Positions 15,664 to 24,020 of a DNA stretch of 34,409 nt are shown here, in pieces. Source of the DNA: Gammaproteobacteria bacterium (GTDB lineage Bacteria > Pseudomonadota > Gammaproteobacteria > SZUA-152); NCBI GenBank assembly GCA_011051685.1, contig DRKQ01000199.1, forward strand, positions 1 to 34,409, written 5' to 3'. A program made the position numbers and the translations under genes. The first letter of the stretch is position 1. Every line of letters begins with the position of its first letter. Below the pieces are notes generated by a model, which saw only the letters and a list, made by a program, of their open reading frames with translations, searched no databases and was not told the DNA's origin.

Positions 15664-16119
15664 ATGGACAATAAATGGGTTCTAGTGGCAAATGCCAGTG
15701 AAGCATATCTTTATGAGACCGAACGCCTGGGAAAGGAAATGCATCTTATCAAGACATTTTCTCATCCGGAAAGTCGTGCCAAGGGTGCCGAGCTGGTCAG
15801 TGATCGACCCGGCAGGACCAAGGCCGACAGTGGCTATGGCATGGCCACGCGAGGTGATCCCGATGAGGCCAAGGCCCTCGAAGCAGACCGCTTTGCCCGT
15901 GAACTCGCCGATGTGCTGAACAAAGGCCGCACCAACAACGCTTATCGTTACCTGGCCCTGGCGGCGGCGCCACATTTTCAAGGTTTGCTCAAGTCTCACC
16001 TTAATGAGCACACCCTTGAAAAGGTAACGCATATCATTAGCAAGGATTTCACCACCTGTGACCTGCGGGAACTTCCAAAGCGTCTGAAGGAAAATGCCCA
16101 GGAATTTGCCCTGAATTAG
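15664..16119 (+). CDS. Host-attachment family protein (Host_attach domain)
   Basis: 151 residues, the usual size. It begins WVLVANASEAYLYETE and carries the family blocks HPESRAKGAELVSDRPGR, then EADRFARELADVLNKG, LALAAAPHFQGLLKSHL and ISKDFTTCDLRELPKRL. The family was named after a Rhizobiaceae gene linked to plant attachment. Its fold resembles eRF1 domain 1-like proteins and its biochemical role is unknown. AGGGGAGG at 15648-15655 supports ATG 15664. There is no signal peptide, so an adhesin role is unlikely here. It converges on the Mut7-C gene with a 16-bp gap. Confidence 0.85.
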   Translation: MDNKWVLVANASEAYLYETERLGKEMHLIKTFSHPESRAKGAELVSDRPGRTKADSGYGMATRGDPDEAKALEADRFARELADVLNKGRTNNAYRYLALAAAPHFQGLLKSHLNEHTLEKVTHIISKDFTTCDLRELPKRLKENAQEFALN

Positions 16120-16135
16120 ACCTTGGAGGCTGCTG

Positions 16136-16621
16136 TCAGCCATCCATCCATTGCCGGAACATTTTCGACAAGCGCCGCACATGGCTGCCTTGCCAATAGA
16201 GCTTCTCACAGTGCGGGCAACAAAACAGGGTGGTGATTGTTGCCCGGCTTTGGCGTGGCACCTGTTCGATGCAGACGGGATCGGCGGGGATCAGTTCCGT
16301 GTTACACAACAGGCAGCGGCTGAAGGGCTTGTAAAACCAATCGATGTTCAGGATGTGTCGTAATTCCCGGGCACAGTCGTGAATGTCATTGCTGTGCAAG
16401 AGCAACACCACGCCCGGCGCCTCACGGTACTCGGTGAGTTTTTGATCGCGGGTAATCAGCAGGCGATCCTCGGCGATGGCCTGCTGTAACAAGTCCCGGT
16501 CACGGGTGCCTTGCACGGCAATCACCGTGTCATAGCCCGCGGCGCGCAACCAGTGCCCCAGTTTGCGGAGCATCTCGTCACACAGGAAGCGTTGCTTGCG
16601 GCGCTGGGGAATGATTGTCAT
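16136..16621 (-). CDS. Mut7-C RNase (PIN-like) domain protein with zinc ribbon
   Basis: 161 residues. The N-terminal PIN-like Mut7-C domain (about 11-95) contains FLCDEMLRKLGHWLRAAGYD with the acidic Asp15, RDRDLL and LLITRDQ with Asp59, as expected of a metal-dependent RNase active site. The C-terminal part is a zinc ribbon with CLLC (103-106) and CPHC (135-138). Bacterial Mut7-C proteins are predicted RNases, but few have been tested. The upstream ribosome-binding site is weak. It lies just downstream of the tmRNA terminator on the same strand, so it has its own promoter or depends on read-through. Confidence 0.87.
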   Translation of the reverse strand: MTIIPQRRKQRFLCDEMLRKLGHWLRAAGYDTVIAVQGTRDRDLLQQAIAEDRLLITRDQKLTEYREAPGVVLLLHSNDIHDCARELRHILNIDWFYKPFSRCLLCNTELIPADPVCIEQVPRQSRATITTLFCCPHCEKLYWQGSHVRRLSKMFRQWMDG

Positions 16622-16693
16622 GGATCAAGTATTCCGTAAAAGCAAAGGAATGTCCTGCCGACAACACAAAGAGTATTAAGCGAGTATGAAAAG

Positions 16694-16726
16694 AAAAAAG
16701 CCGACTGATGATCTCAGTCGGCTTTT
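16694..16726 (-). terminator. Intrinsic terminator of tmRNA
   Basis: On the minus strand a 13-bp perfect stem (16714-16726 with 16696-16708, core GCCGACTGA) with a 5-base loop is followed by TTTTTTCTTTT. It starts 6 bases past the CCA end of ssrA. Confidence 0.9.
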
Positions 16727-16731
16727 GTGTA

Positions 16732-17093
16732 TGGTGGAGCTGGCGGGAGTCGAACCCGCGTCCGCGAATACTCCGCCTTTGGATCTACATGCTTAGCCGA
16801 GTCTTTTGATTTAACCGCACGCTACCCGACTGGCAGGGAAGACGTACGACGAGTTCAGTCAGGTTTTAACGACTTGGCCCTGAACATGCCTCATCGCGAT
16901 CTTGTGAGAGTCGACCCCGGTGATCTGAGTGCACAAGCACACGTCAGGCCGAGGGCTTTACGCAGGTTTTTAAGCTGCTAAAGCGTAGTTGTCGTCGTTG
17001 GCAACTATAAAGTTTGCAATTGGATTTACGAGGTAATTGCTCCTCGGCATGCACCTCAGGTTTCGTGACCCACGTCGAAGCCAGGTCAGCCCC
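16732..17093 (-). ncRNA. ssrA: tmRNA (transfer-messenger RNA)
   Basis: 362 nt. The tRNA-like ends pair as an acceptor stem: 5' GGGGCTG (17093-17087) with 3' CAGCTCC, then A and an encoded CCA (16734-16732). The 5' part has the usual GGTTTCGACGTGGGTCACG-like block (here GGCTTCGACG). The 3' part has the T-arm GGGTTCGACTCCC. The internal reading frame at 17002-16970 encodes ANDDNYALAA and a TAA stop. With SmpB it rescues stalled ribosomes and tags the nascent peptide for proteolysis. A probable -10 box TACAAT lies at 17120-17115 on the minus strand, about 22 bases before the mature 5' end, in keeping with processing by RNase P. The smpB gene lies just upstream on the same strand. Confidence 0.97.
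16970..17002 (-). other. tmRNA tag-peptide reading frame (ANDDNYALAA)
   Basis: Resume codon GCC at 17002-17000, then AAC GAC GAC AAC TAC GCT TTA GCA GCT and TAA. The tag ends in the protease signal YALAA. It differs from the E. coli tag by Asp for Glu at the fourth position. Confidence 0.93.
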
Positions 17094-17198
17094 TTGGTTG
17101 TTTCTACGACTCCTATTGTAGCGGAAAGTTTCGGGGTTTTGACAGGTATTTCGGTACCCCAAGGAAGAGAAAAGGGGAAAGAGGAAAGATAAAAAAGT

Positions 17199-17672
17199 TT
17201 AGCGACCTTTCATGATGCGCTGCTTGTCCCGCTGCCAATCGCGGTCCTTCTCGGCGGCGCGCTTGTCGTGCTTTTGCTTGCCCTTGGCCAGGCCGATCTC
17301 CAGCTTGGCGCGGCCGCGCACCCAGTACAAGGCCAGGGGCACAAGGGTATACCCCTTGCGGTCCACTGCCCCCATGAGTTTGTCTATCTCCTTGCGGTGT
17401 AACAACAGTTTGCGCACCCGGGTGGGCTCAGGGTGGATGTGGGTGGAGGCGGTGCTCAGCGGGGTGATGTGCAGATTGGAGATGAAGGCCTCGCCGTTTT
17501 TCACGAATACGTAGGCGTCGGTGAGCTGCACCCGGCCTGCGCGCAGACTTTTCACTTCCCAGCCCTGCAGGGCCAGGCCGGCCTCGTATTTGTCCTCGAT
17601 GAAATACTCGTGACGGGCCTTTTTGTTCAGGGCGATGGTATTGCCGCCGCTGGATTTTTTCTTTTTTGCCAT
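17199..17672 (-). CDS. smpB: SsrA-binding protein SmpB
   Basis: 157 residues, standard length. It has the basic N-terminus [10 protein letters not shown], the OB-fold core with [36 protein letters not shown] and [11 protein letters not shown], and the basic C-terminal tail ([20 protein letters not shown]) that reaches into the empty mRNA channel. It binds the tRNA-like part of tmRNA and delivers it to stalled ribosomes. It lies upstream of ssrA on the same strand, a common linkage. It is divergent from the transporter gene at 17786. Confidence 0.97.
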   Translation of the reverse strand: MAKKKKSSGGNTIALNKKARHEYFIEDKYEAGLALQGWEVKSLRAGRVQLTDAYVFVKNGEAFISNLHITPLSTASTHIHPEPTRVRKLLLHRKEIDKLMGAVDRKGYTLVPLALYWVRGRAKLEIGLAKGKQKHDKRAAEKDRDWQRDKQRIMKGR

Positions 17673-17785
17673 GGGTGGTGATTATACCGGAAGCCCGGGC
17701 CTGCGCGGGGTTTATGGTTGTGATGGTTGAGACCCTGCGTCAATTCGTCGACAATGCGGCTCATATTTGTTTTTCGGGAGTGGGG

Positions 17786-19150
17786 ATGTCGACACAACGT
17801 GAATCCATTCATGGCCAGTGGTCCAACCGCTGGGTCTTTGTCCTGGCCGCCACGGGCTCGGCGGTGGGGCTGGGTAATATCTGGAAGTTTCCGTACATCA
17901 CGGGTGAAAACGGCGGCGGCGCCTTTGTCCTGGTGTATTTGATGTGTATCGCCGCCATCGGTATTCCCATCATGATGGCGGAAGTGCTGCTGGGTCGGCG
18001 CGGGCGACAGAGCCCCATCAACACCATGCACGAACTGGCGGTGGAGGAGGGGCGCTCGATACGCTGGTCGCTGCTGGGCTGGAGCGGCGTGGTGGCGGGT
18101 TTTCTCATCCTCTCCTATTACAGCGTGATCGCCGGCTGGGCACTGGCCTATGTGTATGATGCCAGCTCTGGCGCCTTCAGAGGTCTGCCGGCGGAGGAGG
18201 TGAAGAATCTGTTTTCCGCCATGGTGGCCAACCCGGGGGCGCTGATTTTCTGGCATAGCCTGTTCATGCTCATGACCATGCTGGTGGTGGCCCGCGGCGT
18301 GAGGCGGGGCCTGGAGGCGGCGGTGCGCTTTTTGATGCCGGCCCTGTTCGTGCTGTTGTTAGTCATGGTGGGCTATGCCATCAACACGGGTGCCTTTTCC
18401 CAAGGATTGGCATTTTTGTTCACCCCGGATTTCAGCAAGATTACGCCGGAAGGGGTGCTGATCGCCATGGGCCATGCCTTTTTCACCCTCAGCCTGGGCA
18501 TGGGCGCCATTATGATTTATGGCTCGTACATGCCTAAGCAGGCCTCCATTGCCAAAACCTCCATCATCGTGGCGATGGCGGATACCGTGGTAGCTCTGTT
18601 GGCAGGGATGGCCATCTTTCCCATCGTCTTCGCCAATGGCCTGGAACCGGGGGCGGGGCCGGGGCTGATTTTCCAGACCCTGCCCATTGCCTTTGGACAA
18701 ATGCCCGGCGGCAGTTTTTTTGGCACAGTGTTTTTTGTATTGCTGGTGTTTGCTGCCTGGTCTTCCGCCATCTCGCTGATCGAGCCGGCCGTGGCCTGGC
18801 TGGTGGAAAACCGGGGCTGGTCGCGCAACAAGGCCAGCCTGTTGTGCGGATTGGCCACCTGGCTGATGGGCTTGGGCACGGTGTTCTCGTTCAATCTGTG
18901 GAGCAGCTATACCCTGTGGGGCAAGACCTTTTTCGATCTGCTGGATTTCCTCACTTCGAACATCATGTTGCCCCTGGGCGGATTGTTTATCGCCATCTTT
19001 GCCGCTTGGGTGATGAAGCCCTCATCCACCGCTGACGAACTGGCGCTGGCGCAAGAAGGCATAGCCTACAAGGCCTGGTGGTTCCTCGTGCGCTTCATCA
19101 CCCCGTTGGCGGTGACTATCGTCTTTCTCAACGCCATCGGTCTGTTGTAG
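17786..19150 (+). CDS. SNF-family sodium-dependent transporter
   Basis: 454 residues, about 11-12 hydrophobic segments. The neurotransmitter:sodium symporter signature is present at the start of TM1: ATGSAVGLGNIWKFPYITGE followed by NGGGAFVLVYL, the unwound Na+/substrate region also seen in LeuT. TM6-like SLGMGAIMIYGSYM and TM8-like FVLLVFAAWSSAISLIEP follow. It should import an amino acid or similar solute with Na+ across the inner membrane. An upstream in-frame extension to 17666 exists, but ATG 17786 has GGGAG five bases upstream and gives the family's usual N-terminus. The substrate cannot be told from sequence. ratA follows after 14 bp, so co-transcription is possible. Confidence 0.92.
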   Translation: MSTQRESIHGQWSNRWVFVLAATGSAVGLGNIWKFPYITGENGGGAFVLVYLMCIAAIGIPIMMAEVLLGRRGRQSPINTMHELAVEEGRSIRWSLLGWSGVVAGFLILSYYSVIAGWALAYVYDASSGAFRGLPAEEVKNLFSAMVANPGALIFWHSLFMLMTMLVVARGVRRGLEAAVRFLMPALFVLLLVMVGYAINTGAFSQGLAFLFTPDFSKITPEGVLIAMGHAFFTLSLGMGAIMIYGSYMPKQASIAKTSIIVAMADTVVALLAGMAIFPIVFANGLEPGAGPGLIFQTLPIAFGQMPGGSFFGTVFFVLLVFAAWSSAISLIEPAVAWLVENRGWSRNKASLLCGLATWLMGLGTVFSFNLWSSYTLWGKTFFDLLDFLTSNIMLPLGGLFIAIFAAWVMKPSSTADELALAQEGIAYKAWWFLVRFITPLAVTIVFLNAIGLL

Positions 19151-19164
19151 GGAGCGCAGCTCAG

Positions 19165-19599
19165 ATGCCCACAATCGCCAAGAGTGCGCTGGTGACGCAC
19201 AGCCCGGAAGACATGTTTGCCCTGGTTGACAACGTGGCGGCCTATGAGGAATTCCTGCCCTGGTGTGGTGGCTCCAAAGAACTGGAACGCAACGAGGATG
19301 AGGTGAAAGCCTCGGTGATGATTGCCTATGGCGGCCTGAACAAGACCTTTACCACCCTCAATCGCCTGCAAAAGAACAAATTGATCGAGATGAACCTGGT
19401 GGACGGTCCCTTCAAGCACCTGCATGGCTTTTGGCGCTTTGAACCCTTGGGGGAGAATGCCTGCAAGGTGTCCCTGGATCTGGAATACGAATTTTCCAAT
19501 CGGCTGATTGGCATGGCCCTGGGGCCGGTATTCAGCCAGATTGCCAATACCTTGCTGGATTCGTTCGTCCAGCGCGCGGAGGATGTGTATGGAAACTAA
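19165..19599 (+). CDS. ratA: RatA-like START/COQ10-domain protein
   Basis: 144 residues. It has the SRPBCC/COQ10 pattern: VTHSPEDMFALVDNVAAYEE, FLPWCGGS, and a C-terminal helix IGMALGPVFSQIANTLLDSF. In E. coli RatA was reported to block 70S assembly, and COQ10-type homologues bind ubiquinone, so the natural role is debated. It overlaps the next gene (RnfH family) by 11 bp. The ratA-rnfH pair beside smpB and bamE is conserved in gammaproteobacteria and supports the name. It is not closely similar to the SRPBCC protein at 1649-2179. Confidence 0.9.
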   Translation: MPTIAKSALVTHSPEDMFALVDNVAAYEEFLPWCGGSKELERNEDEVKASVMIAYGGLNKTFTTLNRLQKNKLIEMNLVDGPFKHLHGFWRFEPLGENACKVSLDLEYEFSNRLIGMALGPVFSQIANTLLDSFVQRAEDVYGN

Positions 19600-19936
19600 G
19601 GCAACAACTGAGGATGTCACGAATAACGAGGATGGCAAGATTCCCGTGGAAGTGGCCTACGCCGAGCCGGACAGGCAGGTCATCATTCCCTTGAGGGTGG
19701 CGCCGGGCACCACCATTGAACAGGCCATCAAACAGTCGGGCGTCCTGGATATGTTCCCGGCCATCGATCTCAAGGTCAACAAGGTGGGCATTTTCAGCAA
19801 GCTGAAAAAACTGGATCAGCCTCTGCGGGAACGGGACAGGGTGGAAATCTACCGGCCGCTGATTGCCGATCCCAAGGAAGTGCGCAAGAAGCGGGCGGCG
19901 CAGGGCAAGAAAATGCGCAAGGGTGTTACAGCCTAA
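19589..19936 (+). CDS. rnfH: RnfH/RatB-family ubiquitin-like protein (UPF0125)
   Basis: 115 residues. The beta-grasp core (about 17-90) has VEVAYAEPDRQVIIPLRV, PGTTIEQAIKQSG, VGIFSKLKKLDQPLRERDRV and EIYRPLIADPKEVRKKRA, the block diagnostic of the RnfH family. The C-terminus is basic. Function is not settled; family members are named after association with rnf clusters in some genomes, but none is seen here. The start at ATG 19589 is set by GGAGGA at 19578-19583 inside ratA. The stop overlaps the convergent bamE stop by a few bases. Confidence 0.92.
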   Translation: METKATTEDVTNNEDGKIPVEVAYAEPDRQVIIPLRVAPGTTIEQAIKQSGVLDMFPAIDLKVNKVGIFSKLKKLDQPLRERDRVEIYRPLIADPKEVRKKRAAQGKKMRKGVTA

Positions 19937-20319
19937 CGACGAATGGCCTGCGCCGGTTTTTTCACCTCTGCCTCTTTGGGCAAGGGGGAGAGCACGTCGA
20001 TCTTGCTCAGACGCTGATCGGTGAAAAACAGGGTGAGGCGGGCGGATTGCTCGTCGTCACTGTTACCGGCATGATAAATGTACACGTAGTCCCAGCGATC
20101 GCGATGAAAGGGATCCACGATCAGAGGTGTGCCAAGGATGCCCAAGACCCGTTTTTTATCCATACCAACTTTGAGTTTTTCAAACATTTCCTGGGTGATA
20201 ACATTGCCCTGTTGCACATCGATCTTGTGTACAGAACAGGCGGATAACAGCAACACCTGAGGGAGCAGTAAGAAGGTCAAGAGAAGAAAGGTCCGGCTGA
20301 GGTTCGCTAAATCAGTCAT
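19933..20319 (-). CDS. bamE: Outer-membrane assembly lipoprotein BamE (SmpA/OmlA)
   Basis: 128 residues from ATG 20319; a TTG 30 bases upstream is also in frame but would spoil the signal peptide. The lipobox LLLSAC follows a leucine-rich core. The mature part has the BamE core: GNVITQEMFEKLKVGMDKKR, then VLGILGTPLIVDPFHRDRWD and LTLFFTDQRLSKID. BamE is a small lipoprotein of the BAM complex that inserts beta-barrel proteins into the outer membrane. Its divergent placement against fur is a typical gammaproteobacterial arrangement. Confidence 0.95.
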   Translation of the reverse strand: MTDLANLSRTFLLLTFLLLPQVLLLSACSVHKIDVQQGNVITQEMFEKLKVGMDKKRVLGILGTPLIVDPFHRDRWDYVYIYHAGNSDDEQSARLTLFFTDQRLSKIDVLSPLPKEAEVKKPAQAIRR

Positions 20320-20404
20320 TTGTGATCTGGGGCTCGGGTAGTTCGTCAATTGCGCAGCATCTTAACCGATTCTTCCCCAAGAAGGGGCAGGCAGAGAAAA
20401 AATC

Positions 20405-20836
20405 ATGGGCATATCCAGTAATGAATTACGGGCCGTAGGGCTCAAGTCCACGCTGCCGCGGCGCAAGATCCTTGAGGTGATGGAATCCAATGGAACCCGG
20501 CATCTCAGTGCGGAGGACATCTACCGCAGTCTGCTGGAGGCGGATGAGGACGTGGGCCTGGCCACGGTCTATCGGGTGCTTACTCAGTTTGAATCGGCGG
20601 GGCTGGTATCCAAGCATAATTTTGAAGGTGGCCACTCGGTGTACGAACTCAATCAGGGTGAGCATCACGACCACATTCTTTGCGTGAAATGCGGCAAGGT
20701 GGAGGAGTTCGTGGATGAGCTCATCGAGCAGCGTCAGCGTGATATCGCCGAAAAAGCCGGATTTTCCATGACCGACCACTGTCTGTACATCTATGGCATC
20801 TGTGCCGATTGCCAGGGGGAAGACGCCTCTGTGTGA
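20405..20836 (+). CDS. fur: Ferric uptake regulator Fur
   Basis: 143 residues. The winged-helix domain carries LPRRKILEVM and the recognition helix GLATVYRVL (51-59). The metal sites are present: HHDH at 87-90, CVKC at 93-96 and CADC at 133-136. Fur with Fe2+ represses iron-uptake genes. It is divergent from bamE across 85 bp, where both promoters must lie; I cannot assign a clear Fur box there. The downstream region is a repeat-rich gap before recN. Confidence 0.97.
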   Translation: MGISSNELRAVGLKSTLPRRKILEVMESNGTRHLSAEDIYRSLLEADEDVGLATVYRVLTQFESAGLVSKHNFEGGHSVYELNQGEHHDHILCVKCGKVEEFVDELIEQRQRDIAEKAGFSMTDHCLYIYGICADCQGEDASV

Positions 20837-21192
20837 GTTGTGCTCAGAGTTGTAAACGCAGAGTGCGCAGAGGCGCAGAGGACGCAAAGAAAAGAATTCA
20901 ATCAGGGTGCGTGGGTAACAGGGTGCGTGGGTAAAGAGAAACCTTGCGACCCTTTTAACACCGGTGTTTTTTTAATGTCCTTGATAGGGGATCTGTAAAT
21001 CCCACGCCTTTAGGCGGCATCATTGCTTTTACACCCTCTCCCCTTGAGGGGAGAGGGGACAATCGGCCGTACGGCCGATCAATCCGGCTTTTAGCCGGTG
21101 GAGTATATTCACAATAACTCTGCGCCTCTGCGATCTCTGCGTTAGTTACGCCGCGCTCAAAACATCCACTACACACCGCGCAGGTGGGCAGT
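20837..21192. repeat. Gene-free region bounded by an inverted repeat and filled with palindromes
   Basis: A 26-base sequence at 20855-20880 (core CGCAGAGGCGCAGAG) recurs inverted at 21118-21143 with 2 mismatches. Between them lie a 10-bp stem CCCTCTCCCC/GGGGAGAGGG (21034-21057), the 18-bp perfect palindrome ATCGGCCGT/ACGGCCGAT (21062-21079) and CCGGCT/AGCCGG (21084-21098), plus a duplicated GGTGCGTGGGTAA near 20905-20935. There is no gene. It looks like accumulated intergenic repeats or a MITE-like unit. Confidence 0.7.
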
Positions 21193-22884
21193 TCAACTCA
21201 GTGCCTGCTGGCCCCGTTCGATCATCTCTCGGGCGTGGGAACGTGTCTGCTCGGTGATCTCCAGACCGCCCAGCATGCGGGCAATCTCCTCCACCCGGGC
21301 CTGATCCTGGATGGGCGCTACATCCGTGGTGGTGGACTGTTTGTCCGCCTGTTTGCTCACCTGTAGATGCTGATGGGCCAGGGATGCCACCTGGGGCTGA
21401 TGTGTGACACACAATACCTGCCGCTGGTCACTGAGGTTGCGCAACAGTCGGCCCACCACCTCGGCGATGCCGCCACCGATACCCACGTCCACTTCATCGA
21501 AAATCAGCGTTGGAATGGTGCCGCTGCCGGCGGTGATCACCTGAATGGCCAGACTGATACGCGCCAGCTCACCGCCCGAGGCCACTTTCGCCATGGGTTG
21601 CAGGGGCTGACCGGGGTTGGTGGTGACGCAGAATTCCGCCCGTTCCATGCCATTGGCGCTGAACTCGTCCAGTGCTTCCAGGCGGATCTCGAAGATGCCG
21701 TGGGGCATGCCCAGCTGTTGCAGGTTGTCGCTGACCGCCCGTCCCAGTTTTTTTGCTGCATGCCGGCGGCTGGCGCTGAGTTTGGCAGCCGTGGCGCGGT
21801 AATCCGCCTCGGCTTGTCCCAGCTCGGCGGCCACTTCATCCAGTTGCACGCTGGCGTTCTGCAGGGTGTCGAGTTCCGTTTCCAGTTCCACCAATAAGGC
21901 GGGTAATTCCGCGGGGCGCAGGTGATGCTTGCGCGCCAGGTCGTGGATCAACGCCAGGCGCTCATCCACGGTCTGCAGGCGCTCGGGATCCAGGGAGAGG
22001 CCATCGAGATAATCGCGCAACTCAGCCGCCGCCTCACGGGCCTGGATGGCAGCCCCCTGCAGGGCCTCGCTGGCATTGCCCAGGGCGGGGTCGGTGGCCT
22101 GCAATTGCTCGAGCTCGGCGCTGAGGTGATCCAGGCCGTCCAGCAGGCTGCCGGCCTGCTCGCCGCTCAGCCCGGCGAGGATGCGCTCGCCACCTTCGCG
22201 CAACTGGTTGAGATTGGCCAGGCGGGCGTGTTCCGCCTCCAGCGCGGCCAGTTCGTCGGCGGCCAGTTCCAGGGCGTGCAGTTCCTCCACCTGATAGTGC
22301 AGCAGCTCCAGGCGGTCATCCCGTTGTTCTCGGCTGGCCTGCAGCAGCGCGAGTTCTTCGCGTAAGCGCTGCCAGCGTTGAAATTGCCCGGCGGTGTCCG
22401 TCAGCAGGGTGGCGTGTTTGGCATCGTGGCTGGCGGCATAGGCATCCAGGGCCTGACGCTGGATGTCGCGCCTGAGCAGGGACTGGTGGGCATGCTGGCC
22501 GTGGATGTCCACCAGTTGCTCGCCCAGTTCACGCAGCATGTGCATGGGCACGGGGCGGCCGTTGATGTAGCCCTTGGAGCGGCCTTCACGGCTCACGGTG
22601 CGGCGGATCAGACACTGGCCATCGTCGTCCAGCTCATGCTCGGCGAGCCAGGCCTGCACGGCGGGCAGTTGGTCGATGTCGAATTCGGCGCTCACTTCGG
22701 CGCGCCCGGCGTTGGTACGAATGGTGCCGGCTTCGGCCCGGTCACCCAGGGCAAGACCCAGGGCGTCGAGGAGAATGGATTTGCCGGCACCGGTCTCGCC
22801 GGTGAGTACCGTCATCCCGGGCTGGAACGTTAGGGCCAGTTTGTCGACGATGGCAAAATGACGAATATCAATATGTTGCAGCAT
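21193..22884 (-). CDS. recN: DNA repair protein RecN
   Basis: 563 residues, normal length. Walker A GETGAGKS is at 29-36 and Walker B TLIFDEVDVGIGG at about 459-471, separated by a long alanine/leucine/glutamate-rich coiled coil (about 150-370), the SMC-like layout of RecN. SRISL-type ABC signature residues appear in VASGGELARISLA and the H-loop in LCVTHQPQVA. RecN holds DNA ends or sister chromatids together during double-strand-break repair. The gene starts 27 bp after nadK on the same strand, so the two form an operon. In many gammaproteobacteria it is LexA-controlled, but I see no clear SOS box here. Confidence 0.96.
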   Translation of the reverse strand: MLQHIDIRHFAIVDKLALTFQPGMTVLTGETGAGKSILLDALGLALGDRAEAGTIRTNAGRAEVSAEFDIDQLPAVQAWLAEHELDDDGQCLIRRTVSREGRSKGYINGRPVPMHMLRELGEQLVDIHGQHAHQSLLRRDIQRQALDAYAASHDAKHATLLTDTAGQFQRWQRLREELALLQASREQRDDRLELLHYQVEELHALELAADELAALEAEHARLANLNQLREGGERILAGLSGEQAGSLLDGLDHLSAELEQLQATDPALGNASEALQGAAIQAREAAAELRDYLDGLSLDPERLQTVDERLALIHDLARKHHLRPAELPALLVELETELDTLQNASVQLDEVAAELGQAEADYRATAAKLSASRRHAAKKLGRAVSDNLQQLGMPHGIFEIRLEALDEFSANGMERAEFCVTTNPGQPLQPMAKVASGGELARISLAIQVITAGSGTIPTLIFDEVDVGIGGGIAEVVGRLLRNLSDQRQVLCVTHQPQVASLAHQHLQVSKQADKQSTTTDVAPIQDQARVEEIARMLGGLEITEQTRSHAREMIERGQQALS

Positions 22885-22911
22885 ATTTTTCGCGTAACTT
22901 AATAAGTCTGC

Positions 22912-23787
22912 CTAAAGCCGTTTGCCCCAGTGCAGCTTGGCGCGGAGGATACCGTAATAATTGTAATTGGTGGGGTGGATCAGGTGAACGCCCTGGGGTT
23001 GTTTTTCGATCACCACCTTGTCGCCGTTTAGCAGGCCCAGGTCGATTTGCCCGTCGCAGGTGCATTGGGCGGTGGCCTGGTTGTCCTCCCCCACGAGGAT
23101 TTCCACCCGGCTGTCGGCGTCCACCACGATGGGCCGGTAGCTCATGGTGTGAGGACAGATGGGTACCAGCACCAAAGCGCTGAGGGAAGGGTGGACAATG
23201 GGGCCGCCACCGGACAGGGCGTAGGCGGTGGAACCCGTCGGGGTGGCGACGATGAGTCCGTCGGAGCGGGTGACGTTAATGAACTGGCCATTGATGTAGG
23301 TCTCGAACTCGATCATCCGCGCCACCCGGCCGGTGTGCACCACCACATCGTTGAAGGCCACGCTCTCGCTGACCTGCTGGTGATCACGGATCACCCGGGC
23401 GTGGAGCAGGGCGCGCTGTTCTTCGCGATAATCGCCCTCGAGGATTTCGTCCAGGGTCTGCTGGATGTCTGCAGGGGCCACATCGGTGAGAAAGCCCAGG
23501 CGGCCAAGATTGATGCCCAGCAGGGGCACCTCGTAGTCCACCAGGCTGCGCGCGGCGCTGAGCAGGGTGCCGTCGCCACCGATGATGATGATCAGATCCG
23601 AGTTTTTACCCAGCTCATCGCGTTCAAGGTAGTCCTGGGACAGGTTTTCCGTGCCCAGCGAACGTTTGTCCAGTAACACGCGTACCTGTCGTTTTTGCAG
23701 GTATTGCAGGAGTTCCTTGAGCACGCCACCGGTATTGGGCGCGCCATGCTTACCAATGACGCCGATGGTTCTGAAGGGGTTAGTCAT
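22912..23787 (-). CDS. nadK: NAD kinase
   Basis: 291 residues. The family motif GGDGT is at 70-74 and is followed by LGINLGRLGFLTDV, the NE/D-containing segment and TPTGSTAYALSGGGPI. The enzyme phosphorylates NAD to NADP in the cytosol with ATP or polyphosphate. It is transcribed with recN downstream and is divergent from hrcA, an arrangement common in this part of gammaproteobacterial chromosomes. Confidence 0.97.
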   Translation of the reverse strand: MTNPFRTIGVIGKHGAPNTGGVLKELLQYLQKRQVRVLLDKRSLGTENLSQDYLERDELGKNSDLIIIIGGDGTLLSAARSLVDYEVPLLGINLGRLGFLTDVAPADIQQTLDEILEGDYREEQRALLHARVIRDHQQVSESVAFNDVVVHTGRVARMIEFETYINGQFINVTRSDGLIVATPTGSTAYALSGGGPIVHPSLSALVLVPICPHTMSYRPIVVDADSRVEILVGEDNQATAQCTCDGQIDLGLLNGDKVVIEKQPQGVHLIHPTNYNYYGILRAKLHWGKRL

Positions 23788-24020
23788 GTTTTTTCTTGGC
23801 GCTCGTTGTGGTTTTCATGCGTATTTTGATGATTCATATTGCTGGTACAGAACCGACGCATCACGGTAGCATGATGGCGGTAGTGGGCCAACATTCTGCC
23901 GTCAAAATCTGTCCGCCCAGTTATTGCTGCGTTGGCAAAAGAAAACCGCCCGACCGCTAGTCCCTAGATTCCCGGGCGGGTAAAATGAAGGTTTGCGAAT
24001 ACAGCTTCACGGAGACACGG

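Noticed and set aside
16732-16800. tRNA-like 3' end with GGGTTCGACTCCC and CCA
   Set aside because: It is the 3' domain of tmRNA: it pairs with the 5' end near 17093 and the tag frame lies between.
16621-17100. ssrA used as an integration site for the AT-rich island
   Set aside because: The island ends near 9.1 kb, far from ssrA; no integrase or repeat of the ssrA 3' end was seen.
23788-24020. CIRCE element upstream of hrcA
   Set aside because: No TTAGCACTC-N9-GAGTGCTAA-like sequence; only a CCGCCCG/CGGGCGG inverted repeat near 23946-23979 is present.
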